The notes below the pieces were generated by a model. That model did not search any database and had not been told where the DNA came from. It saw only the letters and a list, made by a program, of their open reading frames with translations. Made by a program: the position numbers and the translations under genes. This document shows positions 7,503 through 15,630 of a stretch of DNA of 27,723 nucleotides, piece after piece; within the stretch, counting starts at the first letter, position 1, and each line of letters opens with the position of its first letter. The DNA comes from Flavobacteriaceae bacterium. GTDB taxonomy: Bacteria; Bacteroidota; Bacteroidia; Flavobacteriales; Flavobacteriaceae. The stretch covers positions 1 through 27,723 of the forward strand of contig JAUYUF010000121.1 of assembly GCA_030694835.1 (NCBI GenBank), written 5' to 3'.

Positions 7503-9082
7503 TTGGTAATATTAGTCTTAAAATCGTGCAAACTTTGCACTTTTTTCAACATTAAATCTTCCTGATTAATTACCATATAAAATCCTAAATCATCATATAA
7601 ATAACGTGCAATAACTGCTTTTAGATACATTTTTATGTATTTCTTATGGCGTTCTTTTATATGAAATTGACTCATTCCTTTAAGATAATCATTTAAAATA
7701 GTATTATCTACATCAAATGAAGTCATAAATTGTTTCAATGAAATTTTATTCAACTTAGTTCTGTTGTTATCTACATATTCAAAAGCATAATCATTTAAAC
7801 CACTTAAATAGTAATTACTGATAAAAGAAGTAGTATCTATTGGAACAAAAACATCTGGGATGATTCCGCCACCGCCATATACTACTTTGCCTTTTGGAGT
7901 TGTATATTTTAAAGAATCGTTTACCTTGATACTGTCTTTAGAAACTAGCTCTCCGTTATTTATTCTATCTTCAAAATCATGAAAATAGGCTCCATTTGTT
8001 TTTGTGCTGTATGGTTTTTGAATAGAACGGCCAGTTGGAGTGTAATATCTTGCGGTTGTTAATCGAACGGAAGATCCATCACCTAAAGACATTTCTTCTT
8101 GTACTAGACCTTTACCAAATGAACGTCTTCCAATAATAGTTCCTCGGTCATTATCTTGTAAAGCACCTGCAACAATTTCGCTTGCTGATGCTGAATTTTC
8201 ATCTATTAAAACATAGGTTTCTCCTTTTTCAAAACTACCTTTATTTGTTGAAAATGATTTTTCAATCTTTCCGCTTTTACTTTTAGTGTAAACAATTAGC
8301 TTTTTCTCAGTAAGTAATTCATCAACAATATTGATAGCCATATCCATAAAACCACCTGGATTTCCACGTAAATCCAACACTAAGGCTTTCATTCCTTGTT
8401 TCTGAAGTTTTGTTAAATCTTCTTTAAATTCATTATAAGTGGTCATAGAAAATCGATCAATTTTGATATAACCAATGTCTCTATTCAACATATAAGCAAC
8501 AGGAACGCTTTTAATGTCTACATTTCCACGTTTGATTGTAAAATTTAATTTTTCTTTAGTTGATTTTCTGTAAATTATAACATCTATACTTGAATTAGGT
8601 ATTCCTTTTAGTTTACTCATGATATTGTCGCTATCCAATTGTTTACCTGAAAGTGTATCATTTTCTGCACTAAGAATTCGGTCTCCAGCTTTAATACCTA
8701 ATTTTTCACTAGGTCCGCCTTCTATTGCTTTAATTATTGTAACAGAATCTTTATGCATCATAAACTGCACACCAATTCCGACAAAGTTACCATGCATACT
8801 TTCAATATTTTGTTGCATTTCCTTTTTAGATATGTAAACAGAATGTGGGTCTAAATTTGTAAGCATTTCAGTAATAGTAATATCTAACAAGCTATCAGTA
8901 TCAACTTCATCAACATAACTATTTTTAATAAATCCTAATAATCTTTTAATTTTCGCATCCTGAGAACCATTAGAAATAAAGGAAAAGGATTTTTGTTCGA
9001 AATTAAAATTACTACCTATTACAATGCCAAAAACAATAGCGATTGCAAGGAAAAAAGGATAAAATGATTTATTTTTAAACAT
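7499..9082 (-). CDS. S41 family C-terminal processing peptidase (CtpA/Prc-like)
   Basis: The 527-residue protein has an N-terminal membrane anchor or uncleaved signal (FFLAIAIVFGIVIGSNF, about 10-26). A PDZ domain follows (about 95-185, with the GIGVQF carboxylate-binding loop and GIKAGDRI), then an S41 protease core. The Ser-Lys dyad can be placed as S299 in NSASASE and K324 in SFGKGLVQ, with Q328 completing the CtpB-like triad (25-residue Ser-Lys spacing). It cleaves periplasmic substrates from their C-termini. It starts 8 bp inside the 3' end of the dCMP deaminase gene and overlaps lpxH by 4 bp, so the three genes appear to be one operon. The tail after about residue 420 is flavobacterial in character and lacks a recognised domain. 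Confidence 0.92.
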   Translation of the reverse strand: MFKNKSFYPFFLAIAIVFGIVIGSNFNFEQKSFSFISNGSQDAKIKRLLGFIKNSYVDEVDTDSLLDITITEMLTNLDPHSVYISKKEMQQNIESMHGNFVGIGVQFMMHKDSVTIIKAIEGGPSEKLGIKAGDRILSAENDTLSGKQLDSDNIMSKLKGIPNSSIDVIIYRKSTKEKLNFTIKRGNVDIKSVPVAYMLNRDIGYIKIDRFSMTTYNEFKEDLTKLQKQGMKALVLDLRGNPGGFMDMAINIVDELLTEKKLIVYTKSKSGKIEKSFSTNKGSFEKGETYVLIDENSASASEIVAGALQDNDRGTIIGRRSFGKGLVQEEMSLGDGSSVRLTTARYYTPTGRSIQKPYSTKTNGAYFHDFEDRINNGELVSKDSIKVNDSLKYTTPKGKVVYGGGGIIPDVFVPIDTTSFISNYYLSGLNDYAFEYVDNNRTKLNKISLKQFMTSFDVDNTILNDYLKGMSQFHIKERHKKYIKMYLKAVIARYLYDDLGFYMVINQEDLMLKKVQSLHDFKTNITK

Positions 9083-9500
9083 CTTTATAATGTGTTAATT
9101 CTACTCCTGCTTCTTTTAAAAATTCTATTCCGGAAGTATCAGTATACGCGTTAGCATATACTACTCTTTTAATTCCAGATTGATGAATAAGTTTACTACA
9201 CTCTTTACATGGTGAAAGCGTAATGTACAAAGTGGCATCTTTACTTGATTGAGTTGATGCAGCTACTTTTAAAATAGCATTTGCTTCTGCATGTAATACA
9301 TACCATTTGGTACTGTCATCATCGTCTTCACAGCAATTATCAAATCCAGTTGGTGTTCCATTAAAACCATCTGAAATAATCATTCTGTCTTTAACAATTA
9401 AAGCGCCAACTTGTTTTCGTTCGCAAAAAGAAAGTTTAGCCCATTCAAAAGCCATTCTTAAATATGCTCTGTCGTATTTTTGTTGTTTTTTATTCATCAT
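9075..9500 (-). CDS. dCMP deaminase family protein (ComEB-like)
   Basis: A 141-residue cytidine/deoxycytidylate deaminase. The zinc site is complete: H70-A-E72 with the proton-shuttle glutamate, and PCKEC with C98 and C101. The GFNGTPTGFDNC segment before it is typical of dCMP deaminases, which make dUMP for thymidylate synthesis; tRNA adenosine and free-base deaminases lack it. The NCCEDDDD stretch (55-62) is the usual acidic and Cys-rich insert of this group. It is probably the first gene of the deaminase-protease-lpxH unit. The start is one of two consecutive ATGs (9498-9500 or 9495-9497). An upstream TATATTTA differs from the -7 consensus by one base, so no promoter is called. Confidence 0.9.
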   Translation of the reverse strand: MMNKKQQKYDRAYLRMAFEWAKLSFCERKQVGALIVKDRMIISDGFNGTPTGFDNCCEDDDDSTKWYVLHAEANAILKVAASTQSSKDATLYITLSPCKECSKLIHQSGIKRVVYANAYTDTSGIEFLKEAGVELTHYKDV

Positions 9501-9550
9501 TTGTAGAGTGCACTAAAATAAATATATTTTTAAGTATCGAGTGTTAATAT

Positions 9551-10141
9551 TTACCAAAATTTATTTTTTATAAGCATCGGAATAACAATTCCCATGATTA
9601 ATGATGAGATTACTAAAACCCAATCTCGTTTTGAAAAACGGAATATTGTTTGAAATGCATATCCAATAATAAGAATCAATAAAACAACAACAATTTGTGC
9701 TCCTTCAATTCCTAAGGCAAATTCTAACAGTGGTAATAATTTATCTTCATTTGCTGAAACTATCATTTTAAAATATCCTGCAAAACCTAGTCCGTGAATC
9801 AATCCGAAGAAAAATGCAAATAATAAATTGATGCTTAATTTATTTTTTTTGGATGATTTTCCTGCGGTGAACATATTAAATAACGCAGTTGCAAAAATAG
9901 TTGCCGGAATTAAAAACTCTACATAAGCCGTATTAATTCTGATGATGTTATAAGCAGATAATATAAGTGTAAATGTGTGACCCAACGTAAAAAGTGTCAC
10001 TAAAATAATTATTCGTTTCCAATCTGAAAATGTGTAAATAGCTGTTAAAGCAATCAAAAACAATATATGATCGTAAGCTTTCCAATCTAATACATGAAAG
10101 AAACCTTGTTGAAGATAAAACATAAAATTTTCCATACTCAT
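9551..10141 (-). CDS. HupE/UreJ-like integral membrane protein
   Basis: The protein has about 196 residues and six or seven hydrophobic helices, with HupE/UreJ-type motifs: HVLDWKAYDHILFL at the N-terminus, TLGHTFTL in the middle and FGLIHGLGFAG in the fourth helix. The conserved histidines suggest metal binding; HupE and UreJ have been linked to nickel or cobalt handling. No hydrogenase or urease gene is present here, so the substrate is open. The frame can be read back to a TTG at 10154-10156, but that codon lies inside a -7 promoter box, so I chose ATG 10139-10141 (MSMENF); ATG 10133-10135 is equally possible. It lies just after the terminator of the upstream kinase gene and is probably monocistronic. 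Confidence 0.8.
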   Translation of the reverse strand: MSMENFMFYLQQGFFHVLDWKAYDHILFLIALTAIYTFSDWKRIIILVTLFTLGHTFTLILSAYNIIRINTAYVEFLIPATIFATALFNMFTAGKSSKKNKLSINLLFAFFFGLIHGLGFAGYFKMIVSANEDKLLPLLEFALGIEGAQIVVVLLILIIGYAFQTIFRFSKRDWVLVISSLIMGIVIPMLIKNKFW

Positions 10142-10153
10142 TTTATTGAATCC

Positions 10154-10161
10154 CAAATATA
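10154..10161 (-). promoter_or_regulatory. -7 promoter box for the HupE-like gene
   Basis: TATATTTG on the minus strand matches TAnnTTTG exactly. No TTG is found at the usual upstream distance. It predicts a transcript start near 10148 and hence a very short leader to ATG 10141. Confidence 0.35.
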
Positions 10162-10190
10162 AAAAAGAAAACCATCATGAGTGCTGATGG
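10161..10190 (-). terminator. Intrinsic terminator of the TPR-histidine kinase gene
   Basis: On the minus strand CCATCA, a 7-nt loop and TGATGG form a 6-bp stem followed by TTTTCTTTTTT. It lies about 30 bp after the kinase stop codon. Confidence 0.6.
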
Positions 10191-10220
10191 CTTATAAAGT
10201 TTTAATGAATCTTTTTATTA

Positions 10221-12266
10221 TTAAGTTGCTAGCGGAAGGGTGAAGGTAAACTCACTTCCTTCATTTATTTTGCTATTTACCCATATTTTACCACCCTGTT
10301 TTTCTACAAAATCTTTACAAAGCAGGAGGCCTAAACCAGAGCCACTTTTTGATTTCTTGGTAATTTTACTTTTGTTATGCAAATCAAAAAGGAATTCAAC
10401 TTCATTTTCTGGGATTCCATCGCCAGTATCTTTCACTGTAATTTCACAAAATTTATCATGTGGAGTAACTATAATTGAAACGACACTATTATGATTAGAA
10501 AATTTAATTGCATTAGAAACTAAATTTCTTAAAATAGTGAGTAACATATTTCTATCTGCAATTACATCACAATTAACAGAAAAATTTGATTGTAGCGATA
10601 TTCCATTTTTACTTGCCTGCACATTTAATAGTCCAAAAACCTCTTCAATACTTTTCTTTAATGAAATTCTTATAGGATTATATTCTATTGAATTACTTTG
10701 AGATTGTGCCCAAGTCAACAAATTTTCAAGCAATTCATTAGAGCGATGTGCACTGTTTCTTATAATGTTTATAAACTTACTGCGTTTTTCATCATCATAT
10801 TTATTGTAATTTTCTGAAAGAAGATCTGAAAAACCAATGATAGAATTCATTGGATTTTTTAAATCATGACCAATAATAGAGAAAAACCTGTCTTTTGTGT
10901 CATTTAATTCTTCTAAGTCTTTATGTTGATTAACAATTTCTTTATTCTTTTCTTCTATTTGTATGCCCTTTAACATTAAAAGAGAATTCATTTTAACTTT
11001 ATCTTGATTTTGCTTAAATAAAATCCCCGAAAATAGAATTACAATAAAAATTACAAAAACGAAACCGTAAATTAATATCTTCTGGTTTGTTATTTGAATT
11101 TCATTTTGCTTATTGCTATCTGCTAAATATTGTAATTCTTTATTCTTATCATCTGCATCAAAAATAACATCTAACTCTTTAATTTTCATCAATCTATCAA
11201 TAGAAGATACACTATCATTAAATTTTTTAAATAGTTTTTGAAACTCTAAAGCCTTTTTATAATTATTCTGAGCAACTGCAATTTCAGAAAAAAGTTCATA
11301 TACCTGCGATTGAGCCTTTATTTCATTGGTTAATTTGGCATATTTTAAACTTAGCATTGCGTTGTCATACGCTTCTTCAAGTTGTAATTCTTTTAAATTT
11401 AAATTCGATAAATTTAAGTACAACATAGCCAACATACTTTTATTACCAATTTCTTGAGCTAGGTCAATCCCGTTATTATAATATTGTTTTGCATTAGAAT
11501 ATAATCCTTGTTTGGCATACACTTCTCCAATATTGTTGTAACAAATAACTATACCAAATTTATCATTAAGTTCAGTATCAATTTTAAGTGATTTATTATA
11601 ATAATCAATTGCAAGATTATACTTCTTTTCATCAGCATAAACATTCCCAATATTTGTTAAAGTTGATGAAACTCCAATCTTATCATTTAATTGAGTGGCA
11701 ATTTGGAGAGATTTATTATAGAAATCAATCGCTTTTATAGCATTATGCCGTTCTTTATAAATAAGACCAATATTATTATATGCAGCAGATATTCCTTTTA
11801 AATAATTTGATTTTTCTGCAATTCTCAATGCTTTTAAAAAATACTCATAGGCTTTACTATCAATATTTTGACTTAAATATACGTTTCCAATATTCATAAA
11901 AGCTCTACCAGATTCTCTCTGATTATTTGCTTTTTCAAAATATATTTGTGCTAATTTAAAATTGGAAAGTGCTTCTTCATAATCACTTTTTTCATAATAA
12001 AAACTACCAATTGCTTTATAACTTTTTCCAATAAAATCAGAATTTCTATAATTTTTTGCAATTTGAATGGACTGATTATAATAAATTAATGCCTTTTCTG
12101 GGTTTTCATAACTTAATTTATTGCCCAATTCTATATATAAATTTATTTTTAGAGTATCTGAAGTAGTTTGTTTAAGTTGAAACAATAAACTATCTGTAAC
12201 AGTTTGTGACCACAAAGAAACTGTGACAAAAACCATTATGAAAAGAGAGTTTAAATGTTTATTCAA
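10221..12266 (-). CDS. TPR-repeat sensor histidine kinase
   Basis: This is a 681-residue hybrid protein. A signal sequence (about 1-21, ending SLWSQ) is followed by a long TPR array (about 40-345, six to eight repeats, with NIGNVY/NNIGLIY cores). Then come one membrane helix (397-417), a coiled linker (about 418-458), a HisKA domain with phospho-accepting H467 (IIGHDLKNP) and a HATPase domain: N-box N585, G1 DTGDGI (613-618), G2 GSGLGL (642-647). The TPR part is predicted periplasmic. The start codon appears to be TTG (12264-12266): there is no in-frame ATG upstream before a stop at 12300, and the first internal ATG (12234-12236) would cut the signal sequence in half. No response regulator is adjacent, so the partner is unknown. 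The gene is monocistronic with its own terminator. Confidence 0.9.
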   Translation of the reverse strand: MNKHLNSLFIMVFVTVSLWSQTVTDSLLFQLKQTTSDTLKINLYIELGNKLSYENPEKALIYYNQSIQIAKNYRNSDFIGKSYKAIGSFYYEKSDYEEALSNFKLAQIYFEKANNQRESGRAFMNIGNVYLSQNIDSKAYEYFLKALRIAEKSNYLKGISAAYNNIGLIYKERHNAIKAIDFYNKSLQIATQLNDKIGVSSTLTNIGNVYADEKKYNLAIDYYNKSLKIDTELNDKFGIVICYNNIGEVYAKQGLYSNAKQYYNNGIDLAQEIGNKSMLAMLYLNLSNLNLKELQLEEAYDNAMLSLKYAKLTNEIKAQSQVYELFSEIAVAQNNYKKALEFQKLFKKFNDSVSSIDRLMKIKELDVIFDADDKNKELQYLADSNKQNEIQITNQKILIYGFVFVIFIVILFSGILFKQNQDKVKMNSLLMLKGIQIEEKNKEIVNQHKDLEELNDTKDRFFSIIGHDLKNPMNSIIGFSDLLSENYNKYDDEKRSKFINIIRNSAHRSNELLENLLTWAQSQSNSIEYNPIRISLKKSIEEVFGLLNVQASKNGISLQSNFSVNCDVIADRNMLLTILRNLVSNAIKFSNHNSVVSIIVTPHDKFCEITVKDTGDGIPENEVEFLFDLHNKSKITKKSKSGSGLGLLLCKDFVEKQGGKIWVNSKINEGSEFTFTLPLAT

Positions 12267-12393
12267 CTTTATATTTTTATGGGGGATAAATTTATAAAAT
12301 TAAAATTGATTTTTATCTCATTTTACTTAATTATAGGCATTTGAAGAATTTATTTTATAAACGCATACAAATTATAAACAAACGTTTTAAAAC

Positions 12394-12421
12394 AAAAAAT
12401 CCTTTGCAGTGCAAAGGATTT
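12394..12421 (-). terminator. Intrinsic terminator of tRNA-Leu
   Basis: A near-perfect dyad has arms at 12397-12408 and 12410-12421 (AAATCCTTTGCA and its complement). On the minus strand it runs into TTTTTTG. It begins directly after the tRNA 3' end. Confidence 0.8.
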
Positions 12422-12422
12422 G

Positions 12423-12506
12423 TACCTTGAGCGGGAATCGAACCCGCACTCTCGTGAAAGAACTGGATTTTGAATCCAGCGCGTCTACCAATTCCGCCAT
12501 CAAGGC
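12423..12506 (-). tRNA. tRNA-Leu (anticodon CAA)
   Basis: The minus-strand sequence folds as a class II tRNA of 84 nt with a long variable arm. The acceptor stem GCCTTGA pairs with TCAAGGT (one G-T), the discriminator is A73, the anticodon stem is CTGGA/TCCAG with loop TTCAAAA, giving CAA, and the T-arm is GCGGG-TTCGATT-CCCGC. The 3' CCA is not encoded. The gene stands alone, divergent from prs, with its own promoter and terminator. Confidence 0.96.
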
Positions 12507-12520
12507 TTATTTTAGTTTGG

Positions 12521-12548
12521 CAAATTTATAAAATATTTTTGGTAACAA
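12521..12548 (-). promoter_or_regulatory. Promoter of tRNA-Leu
   Basis: On the minus strand TTG (12546-12548) is followed after 17 bp by TAAATTTG (12521-12528), an exact match to TAnnTTTG. The tRNA 5' end is 14 bp further on. Confidence 0.55.
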
Positions 12549-12593
12549 TCATTATTTTTCAACAAAGTATAAAAGCCTTTTTATAATAATTCA

Positions 12594-12601
12594 TAACTTT
12601 G
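12594..12601 (+). promoter_or_regulatory. -7 promoter box for prs-rplY
   Basis: TAACTTTG matches TAnnTTTG exactly and lies 51 bp before the prs ATG. No TTG occurs at the usual distance upstream. Confidence 0.4.
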
Positions 12602-12652
12602 CAACCGACATCAACACTTTTCTATTAATATTTTTAAAAACACATACCTAAA

Positions 12653-13594
12653 ATGGAAATTACAGTACTAGAACCAAAAGTATTTGCATGTTCCCAAAGT
12701 TTGGAATTGGCCGAAAAAATAGCAAAAGAATACGGTACACAATTAGGGAAAATCAATTTATCCAAATTTAGCGACGGTGAATTTCAACCCGCTTATGAAG
12801 AATCTGTACGTGGTCGTAGAGTGTTTTTAATTGGTTCAACTTTTCCAAATGCTGATAATTTAATGGAATTATTATTGATGATTGATGCTGCAAAAAGAGC
12901 TTCGGCTCGTCATATTACTGCAGTAATTCCTTATTTTGGTTGGGCAAGACAAGATAGAAAAGATCAACCAAGAGTTTCTATTGGCGCCAAGTTAGTGGCT
13001 AATTTATTACAAACTGCTGGAGCTACAAGAATTATGACTATTGATTTACACGCTGATCAAATTCAAGGATTTTTTGAAAAACCAGTTGATCATTTATTTG
13101 CTTCAACTGTTTTCTTACCTTATATACATAGCTTAAACCTTGATAATATTACCATTGCATCTCCAGATATGGGAGGTTCAAAACGCGCTTATGCCTACTC
13201 AAAATTTCTTAATTGTGAAGTTGTTATTTGTTATAAACAACGTAAAAAAGCAAATGTAATAAGTGAAATGGAACTGATTGGAAATGTTGAAGGCAAAAAT
13301 GTTATTTTAGTTGATGATATGGTTGATACCGCTGGAACCTTAACAAGAGCAGCAGATTTAATGATGGAAAGAGGAGCGTTAAGTGTAAGAGCCATTACAA
13401 CACATCCTATTTTATCAGGTGATGCTTACGAAAAAATAGAAAATTCTAAATTATTAGAACTTATTGTTACAGATACAATTCCGCTTAAAAAACAAAGTTC
13501 TAAGATAAAAGTTGTATCTTGCGCACCTTTGTTCGCAGATGTGATGCATAAAGTACAAGAAAATCAATCTATTAGCGGACAATTTATAATGTAA
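12653..13594 (+). CDS. prs: Ribose-phosphate pyrophosphokinase (PRPP synthetase)
   Basis: A 313-residue class I PRPP synthetase of normal length. The catalytic flexible-loop region (YFGWARQDRKD, 94-104), the DLHADQIQGFF metal/ATP region (131-141) and the PRPP-binding loop (DDMVDTAGT, 221-229) are all intact. It transfers pyrophosphate from ATP to ribose 5-phosphate, supplying purine, pyrimidine, histidine, tryptophan and NAD synthesis in the cytosol. rplY follows after 23 bp with no terminator between them, a prs-rplY (ctc) pairing that is common in bacteria and links nucleotide supply with ribosome synthesis. The start ATG gives MEITVLEPKVFAC, with no alternative start close by. Confidence 0.97.
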   Translation: MEITVLEPKVFACSQSLELAEKIAKEYGTQLGKINLSKFSDGEFQPAYEESVRGRRVFLIGSTFPNADNLMELLLMIDAAKRASARHITAVIPYFGWARQDRKDQPRVSIGAKLVANLLQTAGATRIMTIDLHADQIQGFFEKPVDHLFASTVFLPYIHSLNLDNITIASPDMGGSKRAYAYSKFLNCEVVICYKQRKKANVISEMELIGNVEGKNVILVDDMVDTAGTLTRAADLMMERGALSVRAITTHPILSGDAYEKIENSKLLELIVTDTIPLKKQSSKIKVVSCAPLFADVMHKVQENQSISGQFIM

Positions 13595-13617
13595 ATTATT
13601 AATATTTAAATACAAAA

Positions 13618-14238
13618 ATGAAATCAATTACAATCAAAGGATCAAAAAGAGAAAGCGTAGGCAAGAAAGCTAGTAAAGCCTTACGTAATGCTGGAATGAT
13701 TCCTTGCGTGATATACGGAGGGGATACAACTGTACAGTTTTCAGCATCAGAAGTGGATTTTAAACCGTTAGTTTATACTCCAAATGTATTCACTGCAAAG
13801 ATTGAATTTGAAGATGGCGTTACAATTAATGCTATTTTACAAGATATTCAATTTCACCCAGTTTCTGACAAAATTTTACATGTAGATTTTTATCAACTAT
13901 TTGAAGATAAAGAAACTACAATGAATATTCCTGTAAAATTAGTTGGCACTGCACCTGGTGTTATAAAAGGTGGTGCTTTACGATTTAACTTACGTAAACT
14001 TAAAGTAAGAGCTTTGCCTGCAAACTTACCAGACTTTATTAATGCAAATATTTCAAAATTGAAAATCGGAAGCAAGTTATACGTAACTGCTCTTGCTAAT
14101 AAAGACTACACTATCTTACATCCAGACAACTCAGTTGTAGCTCAAGTTAGAATGGCTCGTTCTGCTTCTAAAGATGCTTTAGCAGATGAAGATGAAGAAG
14201 AAAGTGTTGAAGGTGAAGAAACTTCTACTCAGGAATAA
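13618..14238 (+). CDS. rplY: 50S ribosomal protein L25 (general stress protein CTC form)
   Basis: The 206-residue protein has the two-domain CTC layout. The N-terminal L25 5S rRNA-binding beta-barrel (about 1-92) carries RESVGKKASKALRNAG and PCVIYGG; the C-terminal TL5/CTC domain (about 100-185) follows. A strongly acidic tail (ADEDEEESVEGEE, about 188-202) ends the protein, as often seen in Bacteroidota L25. It binds 5S rRNA in the central protuberance of the large subunit. It is cotranscribed with prs, and a strong terminator stands 20 bp after the stop. Confidence 0.96.
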   Translation: MKSITIKGSKRESVGKKASKALRNAGMIPCVIYGGDTTVQFSASEVDFKPLVYTPNVFTAKIEFEDGVTINAILQDIQFHPVSDKILHVDFYQLFEDKETTMNIPVKLVGTAPGVIKGGALRFNLRKLKVRALPANLPDFINANISKLKIGSKLYVTALANKDYTILHPDNSVVAQVRMARSASKDALADEDEEESVEGEETSTQE

Positions 14239-14257
14239 ATTAAAATATTTATATTTA

Positions 14258-14284
14258 AAGCTCCCTAAAAAAGGGAGCTTTTTT
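14258..14284 (+). terminator. Intrinsic terminator of prs-rplY
   Basis: AAGCTCCCT (14258-14266), a 5-A loop and AGGGAGCTT (14272-14280) form a 9-bp perfect stem. It is followed by TTTT. Confidence 0.9.
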
Positions 14285-14291
14285 AATTTTG

Positions 14292-14321
14292 TTGATATAA
14301 GTAACTTATTTGATATTTTTG
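14292..14321 (+). promoter_or_regulatory. Promoter of pth
   Basis: TTG (14292-14294), 19 bp, TATTTTTG (14314-14321) is a full match to the Bacteroidota consensus. Transcription would start at about 14326, right at the first possible pth ATG. Confidence 0.55.
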
Positions 14322-14325
14322 TGGA

Positions 14326-14955
14326 ATGAAATGGTTTAAATCAATTCAATTTTTTTTTAGAACATCAAAGGAAAATAACGAAGAAAACATGCAGAAGTTT
14401 TTAATAGTAGGATTAGGAAATATTGGCAGTCAATATGAAAATACACGACACAATATTGGTTTTAAAATACTTGACTATTTAGCTCAAAAAAACAATATTA
14501 TTTTCGAATCAAGTAAATTGGGAGCTGTTGCTCAATATAAGTTTAAAGGAAGAATGTTTTACATCCTTAAGCCATCAACTTATATGAATTTAAGCGGTAA
14601 GTCTGTAAAATATTGGTTATCAAAAGAAAATATTCCTTTAGAAAACTTAATGGTTATATGTGATGATATCAATCTTCCATTTGGAACCATAAGAATTAAA
14701 ACGAGTGGAAGTGATGGCGGTCATAATGGTTTAAAAAGCATCAATGAAATTACACAAACTCAACAATATAACAGATTTCGTTTTGGAATTGGAGCTGAAT
14801 TTTCAGAAGGAAGACAATCTGATTATGTTTTAGGAGAATGGACAGAAGAGGAGTTAAAACATTTAACCGAACGTTTAGATAAATCAATTCAGGTTATTAC
14901 ATCATTTGGAACTGCTGGTATCAACAATACAATGAATACTTTTAACGGAAAATAA
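14326..14955 (+). CDS. pth: Peptidyl-tRNA hydrolase
   Basis: The enzyme releases tRNA from dropped-off peptidyl-tRNA. All active-site residues are present, numbered from ATG 14326: N32 (VGLGN), catalytic H42 (NTRHNIGF), N88 (STYMNLSG), D114 (CDDINLPFG) and N134 (GGHNGLKS), matching N10, H20, N68, D93 and N114 of the E. coli enzyme. The first 21 residues (basic and aromatic, then SKENNEEN) precede the usual family start MQKFLIVGLGN at ATG 14389. The promoter position puts the mRNA start almost on ATG 14326, so either that start is used on a nearly leaderless mRNA or translation begins at 14389 with a leader of about 60 nt. The gene converges on queD with 5 bp between stops and no terminator. 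Confidence 0.95.
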   Translation: MKWFKSIQFFFRTSKENNEENMQKFLIVGLGNIGSQYENTRHNIGFKILDYLAQKNNIIFESSKLGAVAQYKFKGRMFYILKPSTYMNLSGKSVKYWLSKENIPLENLMVICDDINLPFGTIRIKTSGSDGGHNGLKSINEITQTQQYNRFRFGIGAEFSEGRQSDYVLGEWTEEELKHLTERLDKSIQVITSFGTAGINNTMNTFNGK

Positions 14956-14960
14956 TATAC

Positions 14961-15413
14961 TTAGTTTTGGTCAGCAGCGAACCATTCTGCATACGAAGTA
15001 TTAGTTTCATATAGTCGCAATGAATGCAGCTTAACATCACTTGGTAATTTTACTTTAATCTTTTCAGCAATATCTATTATCATCATTTCTGATGTAGGCT
15101 GATAAGGAACTAAAATAACGCGTTGGCCTGTTTTTTCTAAATCTAAAGCAATGGTTTTATGTGGGGTGTTTTCATTAAAAATAGTGACATGATCAAAAAA
15201 ATCTACTATTTCTATTTTAACAATTTTTTTTAAATCACCAAAATCCATAACCATTCCATTTTTAGGATTATTAATGTCTTCAATTGGCGTCCCAATAATA
15301 GTGACCGAAAGTTTATAACTATGTCCATGAATGTTTTTACATTTTCCGTCATACCCATAAAGCGCGTGGGCGGTTTCGAAATAAAATTCTTTAGTTACTC
15401 TAATATTACTCAT
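14961..15413 (-). CDS. queD: 6-carboxytetrahydropterin synthase (QueD/PTPS family)
   Basis: A 150-residue T-fold enzyme. The zinc ligands are H16 (ETAHAL), H29 and H31 (IHGHSY); the catalytic Cys is C25 (GKCKN), with H75 (FDHVTIF) and E136 (LYETNTS) completing the pterin site. It converts 7,8-dihydroneopterin triphosphate to 6-carboxytetrahydropterin in the queuosine/7-deazaguanine pathway. Its closest alternative is a pyruvoyl-type PTPS. The other queuosine genes are not nearby. The frame can be read back to a TTG at 15432-15434, but that codon overlaps a -7 promoter box and the ATG at 15411-15413 gives the normal family start (MSNIRVTKEF). The gene lies 49 bp after the 55-residue protein on the same strand. 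Confidence 0.88.
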   Translation of the reverse strand: MSNIRVTKEFYFETAHALYGYDGKCKNIHGHSYKLSVTIIGTPIEDINNPKNGMVMDFGDLKKIVKIEIVDFFDHVTIFNENTPHKTIALDLEKTGQRVILVPYQPTSEMMIIDIAEKIKVKLPSDVKLHSLRLYETNTSYAEWFAADQN

Positions 15414-15431
15414 GAGATTATTTATAAACGA

Positions 15432-15439
15432 CAAAAGTA
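15432..15439 (-). promoter_or_regulatory. -7 promoter box for queD
   Basis: TACTTTTG on the minus strand matches TAnnTTTG, about 19 bp before the queD ATG. No TTG lies at the right distance upstream. It would give queD a transcript start separate from the crotonase unit. Confidence 0.35.
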
Positions 15440-15461
15440 CAAATTATGAATTTCAGTTCTC

Positions 15462-15629
15462 TTAATCTTTTTTATTTTTTGCCCTATAATAGATAAAATA
15501 CCCAATAACTACTAATAGTATATAAGGCAAGTAACTAGAAATAAAAAAGGCAATTTGATAATCTAAAGGAGCATTATTTAATTTCTCTTGAAAATCGGGT
15601 TGTTGTATTAAATATAAAAGTGGTATCAT
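15462..15629 (-). CDS. 55-residue single-pass membrane protein (hypothetical)
   Basis: This short gene encodes 55 residues from ATG 15627-15629 to TAA 15462-15464. The N-terminal part is MIPLLYLIQQ, then PDFQEKLNNAPLDY. One strong membrane helix follows (about 25-48, FFISSYLPYILLVVIGYFIYY), ending in a basic tail (RAKNKKD) that predicts a cytosolic C-terminus. The start lies 1 bp after the crotonase stop, which suggests translational coupling. I do not recognise the family. The layout resembles small CcoQ- or CcoS-like or other single-helix accessory subunits, but no oxidase gene is near. Codon use looks like the neighbouring genes. That it is a real gene is inferred from the coupling, the intact frame and the well-formed helix. 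Confidence 0.65.
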   Translation of the reverse strand: MIPLLYLIQQPDFQEKLNNAPLDYQIAFFISSYLPYILLVVIGYFIYYRAKNKKD

Positions 15630-15630
15630 T

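Noticed and set aside
14956..14960. A shared terminator between convergent pth and queD
   Set aside because: Only 5 bp separate the stop codons and no hairpin is visible around them.
15414..15434. TTG start for queD at 15434
   Set aside because: The codon lies within the TACTTTTG promoter box, and the ATG at 15413 matches the usual family N-terminus.
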